Source: Sipunculus nudus
Lineage: Eukaryota; Annelida; Sipuncula; Golfingiida; Sipunculidae
Direction of reading: 5' to 3'
DNA: 64,000 nucleotides
NCBI GenBank assembly: GCA_026874595.1
Contig: CM049311.1
Coordinates: 68,332,453 to 68,396,452, forward strand
The first letter of the stretch is position 1. Each line of letters begins with the position of its first letter. The position numbers were made by a program, and so were the translations under genes. Positions 33,334 through 45,008 of the stretch are shown one piece after another. The notes under the pieces are model-generated. The model had not been told where the DNA came from and searched no databases. It saw only the letters and a program-made list of their open reading frames with translations.

Positions 33334-35183
33334 AGTGAAGTCTCGTCATAACGGGGTCCGTCAAACGGACGACTCGAGTTACGGAAAAATCTCTAGGGAA
33401 CGAACGAGTGACAGTTAAATTTTGCTTCCATATAACGGAAAACTCGAGTTCCGGATCCGAACGGACTTACATGAAACAAAATGAACCTCGTCCCTATTCT
33501 CAGAATCGTTATAACGAACTAGAGTACCGGCGGTCAGGTCCAATTTTCCCCGTCGTTTGATCTTTGTTAAATCCCGCCGACACTGGCCGGCTAATTAATA
33601 CATGACAGGGCAGGTTTTTACACCCAAGCCATGTTCGAGTGGTTATGTCACCGCTGTTTACTCCCTGTCTTGTTTGAGCGCACCCGTGTTCATACTTTGT
33701 GTATTGCTCGATTAGTAAGTGGGATCGATGTCAAATTGTTTTGTAAAAAATAATTATCCAATCAAAGTCGCTTTTTAAAATTAGGTTTAATAGGATATAG
33801 GATCTGGCTCCGAAGACCATTCAGTCTTCAGACTGTCAGACTCGCTACACGAAATATGCCACGATAATCAGGATGGATCAACCGCCAGCAAAGAGACGTC
33901 GCCTTGCTATTTCTGTTGCACAAAAAGCTGAAGTTTGACAGTGCAAGAAAACACATCAGAAGGCTTCTATTGAGACCATCATCAACCATTTCCACGGCTT
34001 ATGGAATGTGCAGTTGGGAAAGTCGACTGTCTCATATATCCTGAGCACAGCAGACAAGTGGTCAGGTGTCGCTAGCGATTCAAGCCAGGAGATCCGATTT
34101 CGCGGGGGGAAGCATGGAGAACTGGAGGAGGCACTCTTGATGTGGGTGATTGACAAGCAAGCACATGGGGCTGCCATCAACAACGAAGTGCTGCATTTTG
34201 CCAAAGGTCCCCCGAAGATAACGTCACTTGCTTCGTCCAGGCACTTGAGGCAGATATTGGGAGTATTGATATATGGAAGCGCCACTGGTCTGAGCGGAGC
34301 AGTATGCCGCGGTGGATTCAGCTGCAGAAACCGAAGCCGAGTCAGACGTAGCCGTCGACGTCGACGCAACAGGTTTTTCAGGTTTCTGTTGCGTCGTCGG
34401 CCCACCAAAGGGCTAACTTGGGTTATAGCATGATACAATCTATTACTCTTAGAAAGAAAATTAAAAAAAAAAGTATTTTCTATGGTTTGACATAATGTTG
34501 TATATCGAAATACCTGTAATAAAAAATAACCATTCTGGAAAGCATGAAGCACCTGTAACATCAACAACTGATAGTATTTGTCCAGAGACAATTGAAGCAT
34601 TAACAGCCCCTGTACACACCTTGCATTTGGTGGCAGTCCTGTATAAGGCTTTAGGCCTGTGTACTGTTTTGTTCATATTTTAACTTCCTTGGTGCAAAAT
34701 AGGGCTGAGAACAGAACAGTAATGTTTTCCAGTGGTCAAAAATACAATACACATAGATGTACTGAACATTAATCAATGGATATATGTTAAATCTCACAGT
34801 TGTGTATGGAGTGTTATAATCACAGTTAACTGCAGGTGCAATCCATGGACTCCACAATGCGTCAGTCACTGAAAAAAAGCAATTGAGGAGTTCATTCTTA
34901 TGGGCTAAGTCAGACGATGCAAGTATTCTGTTGATCGTCGGAGCAAAAGTGGATCAGAAGGAGGATAGTGACATAGACGGAGACGTGAATGATTCGCCGG
35001 GTTGTACAAGTAAAGAGGGCCGATGCCAGATACGGTTTGCAGACAGCGATCAGGTTCTTTGAACAGCAACCAGACGCCGCGGATAAAGCTAATATACGAG
35101 AGAATCTTTGGCATGCCGCCACAGTGCTGGATTCCCCATCCGGATGTACACAGGCTAGCATCACGGATTTTTTATTTCACTAG
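33334..35183 (+). mobile_element. Tigger/pogo-type transposon remnant
   Basis: Starts with a TIR-like GTGAAGTCTCGTCATAACGG. A frame from 33872 (MDQPPAKRRRLAISVAQKAE), broken by TGA, continues at 33950-34200 as a CENP-B-type helix-turn-helix (GKSTVSYILSTADKW) and a second DNA-binding block (LLMWVIDKQAHGAAINNEVL). The coding sequence then decays. The DDE catalytic domain is not found, but the C-terminal end is (TQASITDFLFH then TAG at 35183), matching the conserved SITDF ending of Tigger proteins. It is inactive. A sequence complementary in style to the left TIR (ATTATAACGAGACCT, about 41010-41023) could be the far end, with the LINE inserted between. Confidence 0.75.
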
Positions 35184-35270
35184 AGAATTTGTAAACAGTT
35201 TATGAACATTAACGTTGTCAATTTTGCTTTGTATATATGTTCATTATGTACATTAAAATTGTTAATTTTT

Positions 35271-35271
<1 letters not shown>

Positions 35272-35304
<33 letters not shown>
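35272..35304. repeat. (AT)n microsatellite
   Basis: About 16 AT units. Confidence 0.9.
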
Positions 35305-35308
<4 letters not shown>

Positions 35309-35699
35309 TTAGGTAATAAACACATTTTATTTTATACGAAATTTTGTTCTTTCTGGATGAATGTTCACGTGTTTGCGTGTGTTTTTTTATCATTTTTATG
35401 CCGTACTATGGTGACGGGGGACTTTTCATTGAAGCCTTTCGGAGCGATATTTACTTTCAAAGTAAGTTCTATGAACTTATGGTTTTAAAAGTCTATGTCA
35501 ACAAAGAGATTATGTCACCAGTTATACTCTAGTTGACTCGTTTTATCGAACTTTTTATTGACTTTAGACATATAAACCATTTTAAAGTTTGCAACAAGGA
35601 TTCACCATTTATCGCTCATCAACTGTTTATAGCAACCTGCTGTGTTGCCAACGTGTCCAAGAGCCTTGGGGAATCCCCTTCCATTGCATTCACAAGGGA
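35305..35699. other. Between Tigger remnant and LINE, nothing recognised
   Basis: Holds short open frames without motifs. The true 5' end of the LINE could lie in this stretch. Confidence 0.4.
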
Positions 35700-35799
35700 T
35701 AGCTTATGTCTTGCGTAACCGGTGACGCCAGCTCAAGTACGCTTGGTCACATATGATTACCATTCACATAAACAAATCGTCTACCCCGTGACTTCAATC

Positions 35800-37280
35800 A
35801 TGACAAAGCCAAACAAACATAGCAAATGTGTGAACTGTAATAAGAAAAATGCTAGTGTTCGAATAAGAATCGATGATGATCTATACTGTTCACAGTGTGC
35901 AAATAAAAAATGGCCAAACGTTTATGGCAACAAAAATAACCAAACCTCTGCTCCGTCACAAAATGTTGACAACCCCTCTCCTCAGTGCAAAAGCAGCGAT
36001 ATTACCACTGATACGACAACAGATGACTCACAAAACAATCTAATATGTGATATTCGCAACTGTAAATACAACAATATCTCACAGGGAGAGATGATAAGGT
36101 GTTGTTCTTGTAACAACTGGTTTCACTTGACATGTATGAACATACAGCCTGGGGATGAAGGCCTGATATGGAATTGTAAAAACTGCCGAAACACCCCAAC
36201 GCAACTTAAACATATTCTTTGTGAACTTCAGTCCCTCAGACAGGAAAACAAATTAATGTAAGAAAAATTACAAGAATGTCTTAAAGTACAGTCAACTACT
36301 GAAAAACTCCTCCGAGAATTGTCTGACAAATCCTGTAAATGTGCAGAATTGAACCATCGTATATCCAAAACCTCCAGTGAGAGACCTAACATGTCGACAA
36401 CTCTGCAGGATTCATCAAACAAACAAGCCTGGTCTGAAGTTGTATCATCCCACTCAAGACGTCACTCTACTGGGACTATCAGAAAACGTGACAATTCTTC
36501 TGCTAATGGAGCAAACACTTCTTGTGACGATTGGCCATCTTTGAACGAGACCTTCCCTGTACCTTATCACGCAGAGAAACAAAAAAATGGTGACACTAAC
36601 AAAGCAACACCTACAGAAGACCTTGGTCTACAAAGCTCAGCAGAGTCAGGTTCTTCCGCTTATGTCAATACAAATGGACTTATTGATATTCAATCAAAAA
36701 GCCGTGACTTAATATTTGGTGATTCCTTAGTGAGAGACTCTTATTCCAGTGTGGCTAACCATTTATGTGACAAGAAAATTTCTGTGTTAAGTACTAGTGG
36801 GCTCACACTTGATGATGCTTTGTCCAAACTACCAAAAACTGCAAAAGATTTGTCAAATGATGATTGTTTAGTGGTTCAAGTAGGCACAAACAACGTTTAC
36901 CGTGATGACACCCTAACCTTTGTTAACAAATACACTGACATGCTGCAAAACACTAGAAGCAGCACCAACTGTAAAATTGTCAGTTTGGCAATCCCTAAAT
37001 ATTTACATGAAAGCATTGTAAATAGAAAAATCACCATTATAAACAATGAACTGAGAAAGAGATGTGAATCCCTTGAGAATATCATATTCTGTGACAGCTC
37101 ACCACCTTTGAAAAGGTCATACTATTGATATGATGGTATACATTTTAGTAAATTCGGCACAATTGCAATGACCGGACAAATTGCCTCTAGCGTTCGATAT
37201 TTTCAAAAATCGATGTACACTAATGAAGACAGCCTAATGGTATCTCAAAGTTTTCACGGAGATCAAACAAAAACATCCAT
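35800..37280 (+). pseudogene. LINE ORF1: zinc fingers plus SGNH/GDSL esterase, two stops
   Basis: From ATG 35800 (the frame is open from 35722). An N-terminal C-x2-C...C-x2-C pair (CVNC, CSQC) is followed by a PHD-type finger (C-x4-C, CCSC, HLTC, CKNC) at 36045-36190 and a coiled-coil-like Glu/Leu stretch. An SGNH hydrolase follows: block I IFGDSLVRDS at about 36712 with the nucleophile Ser, block III VQVGTNNV at about 36876, and block V YDGIHFSKFG at about 37130 with the Asp-His pair. Stops at 36259-36261 (TAA) and 37126-37128 (TGA) interrupt the frame. PHD-plus-esterase ORF1 proteins are known from CR1-clade LINEs and help particle formation or membrane/RNA binding; that role is from the family, not shown here. 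Confidence 0.8.
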
Positions 37281-37310
37281 ATAACAGATGATTATTTACT
37301 AAGGAATTCA

Positions 37311-40304
37311 GTGGATGTGTACTCTGATCAGGTTATAAGTCCTAACGTTAGTATTACAGAACAAACAAGCTCTCACTTATCAGATATTTATCAAGCATTA
37401 CCTAGCACCAAACCAATTACACCCGAGAATGAAATTCCATCCTCTCTTCCTTCTATTTTGTCTCAAAACCCAAGTATATATCCTGATTTTAAGCAACATC
37501 GACTAGCTAACCAGGGTACCATATTAGGTCATCTTAACGTTCGTAGTTTGCTACCCAAAATACAGGAGATTCGCCTCTTGTGTTCTAGTTTAAACCCTCA
37601 TGTTTTATCATTAACAGAATCATGGTTAGATAACCACGTTTTTGATTCAGAGATAAAAAAATTGATGATTATACGATTTTTAGATCAGACAGGAATCGGC
37701 ATGGCGGAGGAGTTCTCACGTATGTGTTATCGTCGTTAAAACCGGAGTTGATCACTTTAAACTCAAATGTCGTTGAATGTGTATGGGTTAAAATAATTCT
37801 GGGGAGAAAACCGGTCTTAATCGGTTCTATATATAGACCGCCTAATTCCAGTTCCAGTTACATGGATGAATTACTCGATTTACTTGCTTCTGCCCTTAAC
37901 TCATTCAAACATGTTGTATTACTTGGCGATTTCAATGTAGACTGCTTACGCTCTGAAACTTATATTGCTAGTAAACTGGACTTGCTCGAAAAAATCTTCG
38001 GTCTTAAACAACTTGTAACAGAGCCTGCTCGTATTACTCAGCTCACCTCTACAATGATCGACTTGATATTTTCTTCACATCCTAGCATGCATTCAAATGT
38101 GAAAGTTTATCCTTTATGTGTAAGTGATCATTTTCTTGTGACTACCGTTTTGAATAGACCACCTAGGGTCACAGTTACAAAATCCGGATATTACCGTACC
38201 CTTCGTAAATTCAATGAATACAAATTTATCGATGAATTATCGAAATCCAATTTTTTTTCAAGAATTATGCAACTTTCTGATGTAAACTTAGCCTGGGAAA
38301 TGTGGCGCTATGAATTTCTGAGAATTTCTAATAACAACGCGCCTTTTATTCGACGTCGTACCACAGCTCGCGAAAATAAATGGTTCAATAATGATTTACT
38401 TAATGAGATTCACTTGCGTGATTATGCACATCGGAACGCATTAAGAACAAATCACAGTAATGACTGGTCTGCGTACCGACATCAGCGAAATTATGTTACA
38501 AATCTTATCAGATCCACTCGCAGCCAGTATTATGCCACGCTGATACAAAAAAAATGGCTCCAACCCTGGTTGTGTGTGGAAAGCTTTAAAACACATACTG
38601 CCTTCGAAAACCTCCTCGAATAAAGAAAGCGGAAAGATTGACCCTGATAAATTTAACCATTACTTTACTTCTGTTGGAAAAAATATTAACGATAAATTTC
38701 CAAAAACAATATTTACCTGCGATCATCTTGTTAACCCGAATTTGGAATCTTTTGATTTTAATTCAGTTTCAAGTCAATTTGTTTTATCACAGTTGTTGAA
38801 AGTAAGCTCCAGTATGAAAGAAGATATACTGGGAATGTCAGGATTTTTCCTTAAGATAGCCGCACCTTATATTTCAGCTCCATTAGCCCACATATTTAAC
38901 ACCTCACTTCAAACCGGCGAGTTTCCAGCAGATTGGAAGACCGCTAGGATCACTCCTATAAACAAAGGATCTGGACGTAAGGATGATCCAAATAACTACC
39001 GACCGATCTCAGTTATAGGCCATGTGCCAAAAATAATAGAACAGTTCGTTAAATCGCGCCTCATTACGTTTTTTGAAAGTAATAATCTGTTTTCGGATAA
39101 ACATTTCGCCTATCTTCCTAATCGTTCAACTTCATTTGCCTTGCACAGCATAATTGACGAATGCTTAATCAGTCTTAATAACAATAATGTTACCGCTGCA
39201 TGTTTCCTCGATGTAAAAAAGGGTTTTGATAGCCTTGATCATACTGTCTTACTTACAAAAATGAGCGACTATGGCATAAAAGGTATACCGCTTATGTGGT
39301 TCGAAAACTACCTGTCTAATCGTAAGCAAGTGGTTTATTCTAATGGATTGCTTTCAGAACCACGCACCTTGGACATAGGAACCCCACAGGGCACTGTCCT
39401 TGGACCTATATATTTTTCCTTTTTTATTTAAATGATCTTCCAATGTTCCTCAGTGAGAAATGCGTCATTTATGCTGATGATATTTCAATTTATTCTTCAG
39501 CAAATTCAGCCGCTAAAGCTATAGAGTCATTCCAAGTAAATCTCGGAATTGCACTTAAATGGTTTAGAGAAAATCGACTGAGTATAAATCCCCAAAAATC
39601 ATCATTCATATTATTTGGCCCTAAGTCTAAAACCAATGGAAATCAACTGAACATTTCCATGGATAACATTACAGTGATGCCGGTTGAACACACAAAGCTT
39701 TTAGGTGTTATCATCGACGCTGGTCTAACATGGAAAAAACATATACAACTGGTGTGCGACAAAAATAGTATCAAAACTAGGTCTCCTTTTCAGATTAAGT
39801 AAAACCTTAGATATCTTTAGTTGAAACACACTTTACAATGCCTTAATTCAGAGTCACATTGATTATTGTATATCTGTCTGGGGTAATTCCTCAAAAACGT
39901 ATTTATTACATCTCCAAAAACTTCAAAATAGAGCTGCTAGAATCGTTACTAAAACTTATGATACCAATATATCCTCTACATCATTGATTGCAACATTAGG
40001 TTGGATGAATGTTAAACAGAGATACCAATATTTTGTTTCTTTAATGGTCTTTAAATGTTTGTCTGGTAATGCCCCTCCCTCTCTTACGCATACGTTCAAC
40101 CGTGTTAATAGTGCATATAATACTCGTTTTTCTCAGGGCTTCAATTTATCATTACCTAAACCAAACAGAAAATCCTTCAAAGCAAGTCTTGCATATGCTG
40201 GTCCCATCCACTGGAATTCTTTACCTGTAAGTGTCAAATCTGCAACCAGTCTCTACCACTTTAAATCATTGTACAAGCAATTTATGCCATATAATTTTTC
40301 ATAG
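37311..40304 (+). pseudogene. LINE ORF2: endonuclease and reverse transcriptase, frame-shifted
   Basis: The endonuclease starts with LGHLNVRSLLPK (about 37527), then LTESWLDN and, after a frame shift near 37690, GSIYRPPNS and LLGDFNVDCL (about 37921). The reverse transcriptase has NNYRPISVIGHVPKI (about 38992), FLDVKKGFDSLDH (the first Asp motif, with Lys where Ala is usual), GTPQGTVLGP (about 39379) and an intact YADD at 39470-39481. The C-terminal region (39984-40304) ends with the W-N-S-L-P block. Frame breaks lie near 37690, 38570, 39430 and 39780. It would have acted by target-primed reverse transcription. Confidence 0.85.
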
Positions 40305-40621
40305 CTTGTTCACGGGTGCCTTTTCGTCTTTGTATTCATCACCTATATTACTGTGTCATTATGTAATATATTTATTGTGAAATCACGATCTGACATGTTT
40401 TAATTTTTAGTTAGGCCTCTTATTTAAATTTATTTACTCAATATTCGTGTATATCATTTAAGAATTTTTTTTCTGTGATCATTTTAAACCATGTATGTAT
40501 AACTGTTTTTATGTATGCATGTATTTTAGTTTCAGTTCTTTCATATTTGCTTTTTTAACTGTGTACTTATCGATATCATCTTGACCAGGACCCTATTGGA
40601 AAAACAGCTTTTGCTGAATAG

Positions 40622-40861
40622 CCTTTCCATAGTTAGATTTCTGCCTCCACCAGGAGGATATACTTTAGTCCCCGTTAATGTGTGTGTATGTGTGTATATG
40701 TGTTTGTTCACAACATAACTCATGACGCAACACAACGCAATTATGAACGGAATCTCTGGAAAGTTTCAGGGAATTTTTACACAACTAAGCTAACGGTTAG
40801 TCTGATTATATCAAGTCACAGCGTATTTAGAGGCCGATGGGATTTGTCAAAAAAAAAAAAC
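40622..40861 (+). mobile_element. 240-bp retroposed segment with 17-bp target duplication
   Basis: Starts CCTTTCCATAGTTAG and ends in an A-run (GTC followed by 13 A, then C). It is flanked on both sides by the exact 17-mer CAGCTTTTGCTGAATAG (40605-40621 and 40862-40878), the LINE's own 3' tail sequence, duplicated on insertion. The body is about 99% identical (three differences in ~237 bp) to 41153-41389. Non-coding. Confidence 0.75.
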
Positions 40862-41029
40862 CAGCTTTTGCTGAATAGGCTATCCTGGTTAAATATGTAT
40901 TATAAATAAATAAATAAATAAATAAGTACTACATAAACTGCATACTCCGAAATTTTATTACAACGGAAATTCGATTTACGAAACTAATTCCCATAGAACA
41001 AACATGTTCATTATAACGAGACCTATATA

Positions 41030-41056
41030 TAAATATAAATATAAATATAAATATAA

Positions 41057-41110
<54 letters not shown>
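41030..41110. repeat. (TATAAA)n/(AT)n microsatellite
   Basis: AAATAT hexamers followed by about 28 AT units between the LINE and the second copy of the 240-bp segment. Confidence 0.9.
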
Positions 41111-41112
<2 letters not shown>

Positions 41113-41152
41113 ACTGTGCCCATGCGTAGTTGTCCTTTGCATTGTTAATCTT

Positions 41153-41389
41153 ATAGCCTTTCCATAGTTAGATTTCTGCCTCCACCAGGAGGATATACTT
41201 TAGTCCCCGTTAATGTGTGTGTATGTGTGTATATGTGTTTGTTCACAACATAACTCATGACGCAAAACAACGCAATTATGAACGGAATCTCTGGAAAGTT
41301 TCTGGGAATTTTTACACAACTAAGCTAACGGTTAGTCTGATTATATCAAGTCACAGCGTATCTAGAGGCCGATGGGATTTGTCAAAAAA
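41153..41389 (+). repeat. Second copy of the 240-bp segment
   Basis: Nearly identical to 40618-40854, but here the A-run is short and interrupted (AAAAAAGGAAGAAAA) and the sequence continues into an open frame to 41651. This suggests it is closer to the source or an older, longer copy. Confidence 0.75.
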
Positions 41390-41690
41390 GGAAGAAAATA
41401 TCTACTTTCTCATCGAGGTTTACAATGCGGTTCTCATCGAAAATAAGCAAGGCACTCTGACAACTTGGTATCCCTCTTATGTCAGAAGGCATTATAACTG
41501 GCGCAAGGCTGCAGGGTGCATTTCTGCCACTATAAGACAATTTGGCAATGAATCTTCGGCTAGCACTATTTTCAGGCGATGCATGAGTAATGGTAATCTG
41601 ATATCATTGCCTGACGGCCATGTTGAATTTCCAACAGATATGAAAATATGATAGCACACAACCTTTTATAGGGACGACTCTTTAATAAAA
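41390..41690 (+). other. Short open frame of unknown nature
   Basis: An open frame to TGA at 41651 reads, among others, TLTTWYPSYVRRHYNWRKAA and ends FPTDMKI. I recognise no family. It is in frame with the 240-bp repeat upstream, so it may be part of the same larger element. Confidence 0.25.
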
Positions 41691-42778
41691 TTAGGGCTGG
41701 GTATTGCCTTCAAATTTCGTATTGCAATATATCGAGTGGTAGCGTATTGCGATACATATTGCGATATTTTCATTGTTTTAAATTTAAAGAAAACAAGTGT
41801 GTTTTCTGTATATAATATAATATAATATAATATATTATAATATAATATAATATTATATATTATATTATAATATAATATAATATAATATAATATAATATAA
41901 AATAATATAATATTATCAATAACAAGAGGTATTAATCATAGATTTTAAGAATGTACCATTCAATCATCGAGTTAGCCGTGACAACTTGAAAGCATAACTT
42001 GAGTTATGATACAAGTCATATCGAGGAATGCTACGCAGTGGTCTTCAATATGCTGCATTTATATCGTGGAAAACAGCCCATAGTCTTAAATTTAGAGAAA
42101 ACGAATGATGAATTAACACAAATGAAAAAATGTGAATTTACATTCTCAAGTGAAACTGCGTCTCTATGGTAACGAGTCATTTCCTGTATCGCGTACAAGT
42201 TGGCTGCGTCCAGTAACTCGTGCGAGCCATGCTTGTATTCATGCGGTCAGAAAAACAACAAACATGGGGACAGATTTACCAATATGCTGAGTAAAAACGG
42301 AACTTTGCTTTTTTGTTAGGAACAAAAATATGTTAAATGCAGAATTTTTGTTTAGAATTAAAAGCAACTGAATTTAGTGCTTATGCAGGGGACTATTTCT
42401 GTGAAATGGAAAGTTTTTCTTTTTCGGCTGATGTTGAGACATCAGATATATAATATATATATTTTCTTCGCTTCTTAATTTTTCTTCACCAGTGTTCTGT
42501 GAATGCAAAACGACAAGTATCTACATCGGGCATTTCTGGCAGCCCGAAACTGCTCAAGGTTCCTGCCATGAAAGTTGTGACAGCTTTGTACATGCCTGGT
42601 GTCCATTTCCTGTATCACACATGTAACTGGAGTACCTTATATATACCAGGTAAAGGTATACTTAAATTACAGGCACAGGTACAGATACCAGGTACTTCCG
42701 ACTCATGAAAGCCAGGAAAAGAACAGGTTAACTGAATTGTATACCTCGGTACAGGCACAGGTACAGGTACAATAATAC
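41691..42778. mobile_element. Non-coding part of hAT-like remnants
   Basis: Begins TTAGGGCTGGGTATTGCC, followed by a series of TATTGCGATA phrases, the typical start of hAT-type elements. It contains a (TATAA)n run at about 41810-41900 and an AGGTACAGGTACAG-type repeat at about 42640-42780. Confidence 0.45.
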
Positions 42779-42960
42779 CTTGCCCCATCCCTGCCATATA
42801 GTTGACCTGTAATAGGTTTTCAAACGGCTGAGTATACTAATGCTCCTCTCGTACTCACAACTGGTGAGTGGAAGTGTTGCGGATATTTTCAATACTGTCT
42901 TGACATTACGATAGAATTTTTTCATGAATTCTTTTAATGACTCCGCAACCCTTTGGGCAC
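42728..42960 (-). pseudogene. hAT transposase C-terminal dimerisation fragment
   Basis: The minus-strand frame reads LPLTSCEYERSISILSRLKT followed by YYRST, the conserved C-terminal block of hAT transposases (P-x-T-S-x-x-x-E-R-x-F-S-x-L...L-R-x-T-M), preceded by AQRVAESLKEFMKKFYR. Only this end is present. Confidence 0.7.
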
Positions 42961-43230
42961 TGGCTGGAGCAGAATCTACAAGTATGGGTTATCAATATAT
43001 ACGTAAGTAAAATAATATTTAGAACAATAGATGGGAAAAAATATTTGAAGTTAAAGTTACCAGAATTTGATTTAATTTGTTACAGAAAGGGACCACAATT
43101 GATTTGAACTCTTGACATCAAATGATAAATTATTGGAAAACTTGGGGGGGGCAGGATGCCACCTTTGCCCCCCTCTGGATCTGGCCCTGATATATATGCC
43201 CGATAGAAGCTGAGCCATTTTTTAGTAGCT

Positions 43231-43291
43231 TGGTTCCCAGCCTGCCTTGAGGTACCCTCACGGAGTGTAGCACAAGGCAGGCTGGGAACCA
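43231..43291. repeat. Perfect 19-bp inverted repeat (stem-loop)
   Basis: TGGTTCCCAGCCTGCCTTG at 43231-43249 pairs perfectly with 43273-43291 around a 23-nt loop. Possibly a fold-back MITE core; also the size of a small hairpin RNA. Confidence 0.85.
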
Positions 43292-43765
43292 CGCAATGCA
43301 TGTGTACGTGTATTTTTGTAGTGTCAAGGAGTTTATAACAAAGCAGCAGTAACGTTGGTATCTGGTTGCCTTTAAGGCCTTTACTTTTTTGTCAGTAGAC
43401 TGTTACAAACTGTCTGAGGCCATACGCATTGCAGGTACAAAAACCGATGACATCTTTTTTTAAAAAGCCCATGCTATTATATAAATTAAGCATAATAAAG
43501 CCCCGTGTTATTATTTGTGTTGAAAGCACATTGCACCTGCGGTCCGATACTTCATTATTCATGGGTGATTCACTGTGATTATGTTATGGTATATGCATGT
43601 CACGATTATCGGTATGTTACTTAGCTTAACGGCAATTCTAAAATATTGCATTTACAGTTTTTAGGTCAGCTACGCTACTGCAACAGAGTACAAAACCTGT
43701 GCAAGCTCCCGTGATGAATGTAAGAATATATGTATGTATATAGGTTTGATGTTTTAAGCTTTTAC

Positions 43766-43855
43766 CTGTATACCAGCTGCACATAGCATGATACGTATGG
43801 TCTCCCCTCTTCCTCTCCCGGGAAAATATACGAGATTGACTTTTTGTTCCGACAT
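43766..43855 (-). CDS. Second GST first exon (alternative exon 1 or partial duplicate)
   Basis: Encodes MSEQKVNLVYFPGRGRGETI and on to AAGIQ, 30 codons. Start, length, phase 0 and donor (ATACAG|GTAAAA) match exon 1 at 32773-32684; 24 of 30 residues are the same. The catalytic Tyr10 is kept. No exon 2-6 matching it was found between 33 kb and 43.7 kb, a region filled by Tigger, LINE and hAT insertions. It could splice to exon 2 at 31195 and give a GST with a different N terminus, or be the head of a broken tandem copy. Confidence 0.75.
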
Positions 43856-44977
43856 CTTGTCCTGTGGAGTGTGTCAGGTCGATCTAGTCCTCTACTCTAT
43901 AGCCCCGCTGAAAGTGCTCGCACAAGTCGCACTGGTTTGCACACTTGGATAGAGGGCTATGTACACTGAACCGGTTTGCGTGTTCACTGGTAAATACTGG
44001 ATTTAACCTGAATTCACCAGTATAAGGCATTTCATTGCACATCGACGTGTAAATATCTGTGGTACTCGGCATATACCCCAGTAATTAATTATATTTTTGA
44101 TCTTTGTAAAAAATGGTTTGCTTTTAAACACATTATATATAAACTTTACCCATATAATGTATTTTACTTGATCAGAAATATATAAAAATTTCTTAATTTG
44201 AATCTTATCTTTGAAACGTTCCTTTTTTTTATCCGTGAAATATACCACATTTGTAACCATATTATGTTTAGTTTTTTTTAAATAAAAATTTCAGCTTTAA
44301 TTATTGGAAATATTTAGAATTATACTTACTGTTTGTCAATTAACTGAAAATTAAAGGGCGTGTATAAGCTGTATAAGCCAATAATAGGGGTGGATCAAAA
44401 CGACGAATTTTAATTAACAGGCTCCTAACCGTTATTTTAGAAGGCCTGAGTGTCATGTTGTCTTGGCTAGGCGGTTATATGGATGGAGGCGTACCATACC
44501 CCCTCACCCAGCTCGGATGTAAGGGAAAATAACAGATAAGAGAAAGGCAATTGGCACATTAAAAAAACACTGTGGGTGATAATAGAAGCCTTACAGCCTT
44601 CCTCCCGTCCTTGTTATTTATTAAAACATTTCTTGGCACTAATGAAACGGAGAGTAGCTATTCATCTGGTTTATGGAGTTGTTCACATTCTTATAACATG
44701 GCTACTGGCCTAGGATGAAATTATAAAATAATAAAGCTTTATCAGTGCTGAGATACGCCTAAATATGCGAAGAAGTAACACCAGAACCACAGTATAAGAG
44801 ACTGAGATGGAGAAAATGATTAGTTCAGAAGAGAAGATAATACGAAATCTGGGTTAGAGTAATTTACTCTAATCAGCGGTCTGCAGTATCAAATGCGGAT
44901 CACCAGGTGCGAAACTTAAATAGGGTAACTTGCATCTATAAAATAGTTTGCTTCTTATTCATTTAAGTTAAATAATA

Positions 44978-45008
<31 letters not shown>

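Larger units (their letters stand above)
35700..40926 (+). mobile_element. Nearly full-length CR1-like LINE
   Basis: Order: ORF1 with PHD finger and SGNH esterase (35800-37280), then ORF2 with AP-type endonuclease and reverse transcriptase (37311-40304), then a ~600-bp 3' UTR ending in the phrase CAGCTTTTGCTGAATAGGC and an (AAAT)n tail at 40905-40926. A LINE of the same kind lies inverted at about 48937-53790. Both ORFs carry a few stops or frame breaks, so it is recently dead. The 5' boundary is approximate. The 3' UTR was hit by a later retroposed insert (40622-40861). Confidence 0.85.

Noticed and set aside
33956-34600. 214-aa minus-strand open frame
   Set aside because: Antisense shadow of the Tigger remnant.
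33334-43700. Exons 2-6 belonging to the second GST first exon
   Set aside because: Searched on the minus strand for the exon 2, 3, 5 and 6 motifs; only Tigger, LINE and hAT sequence was found.
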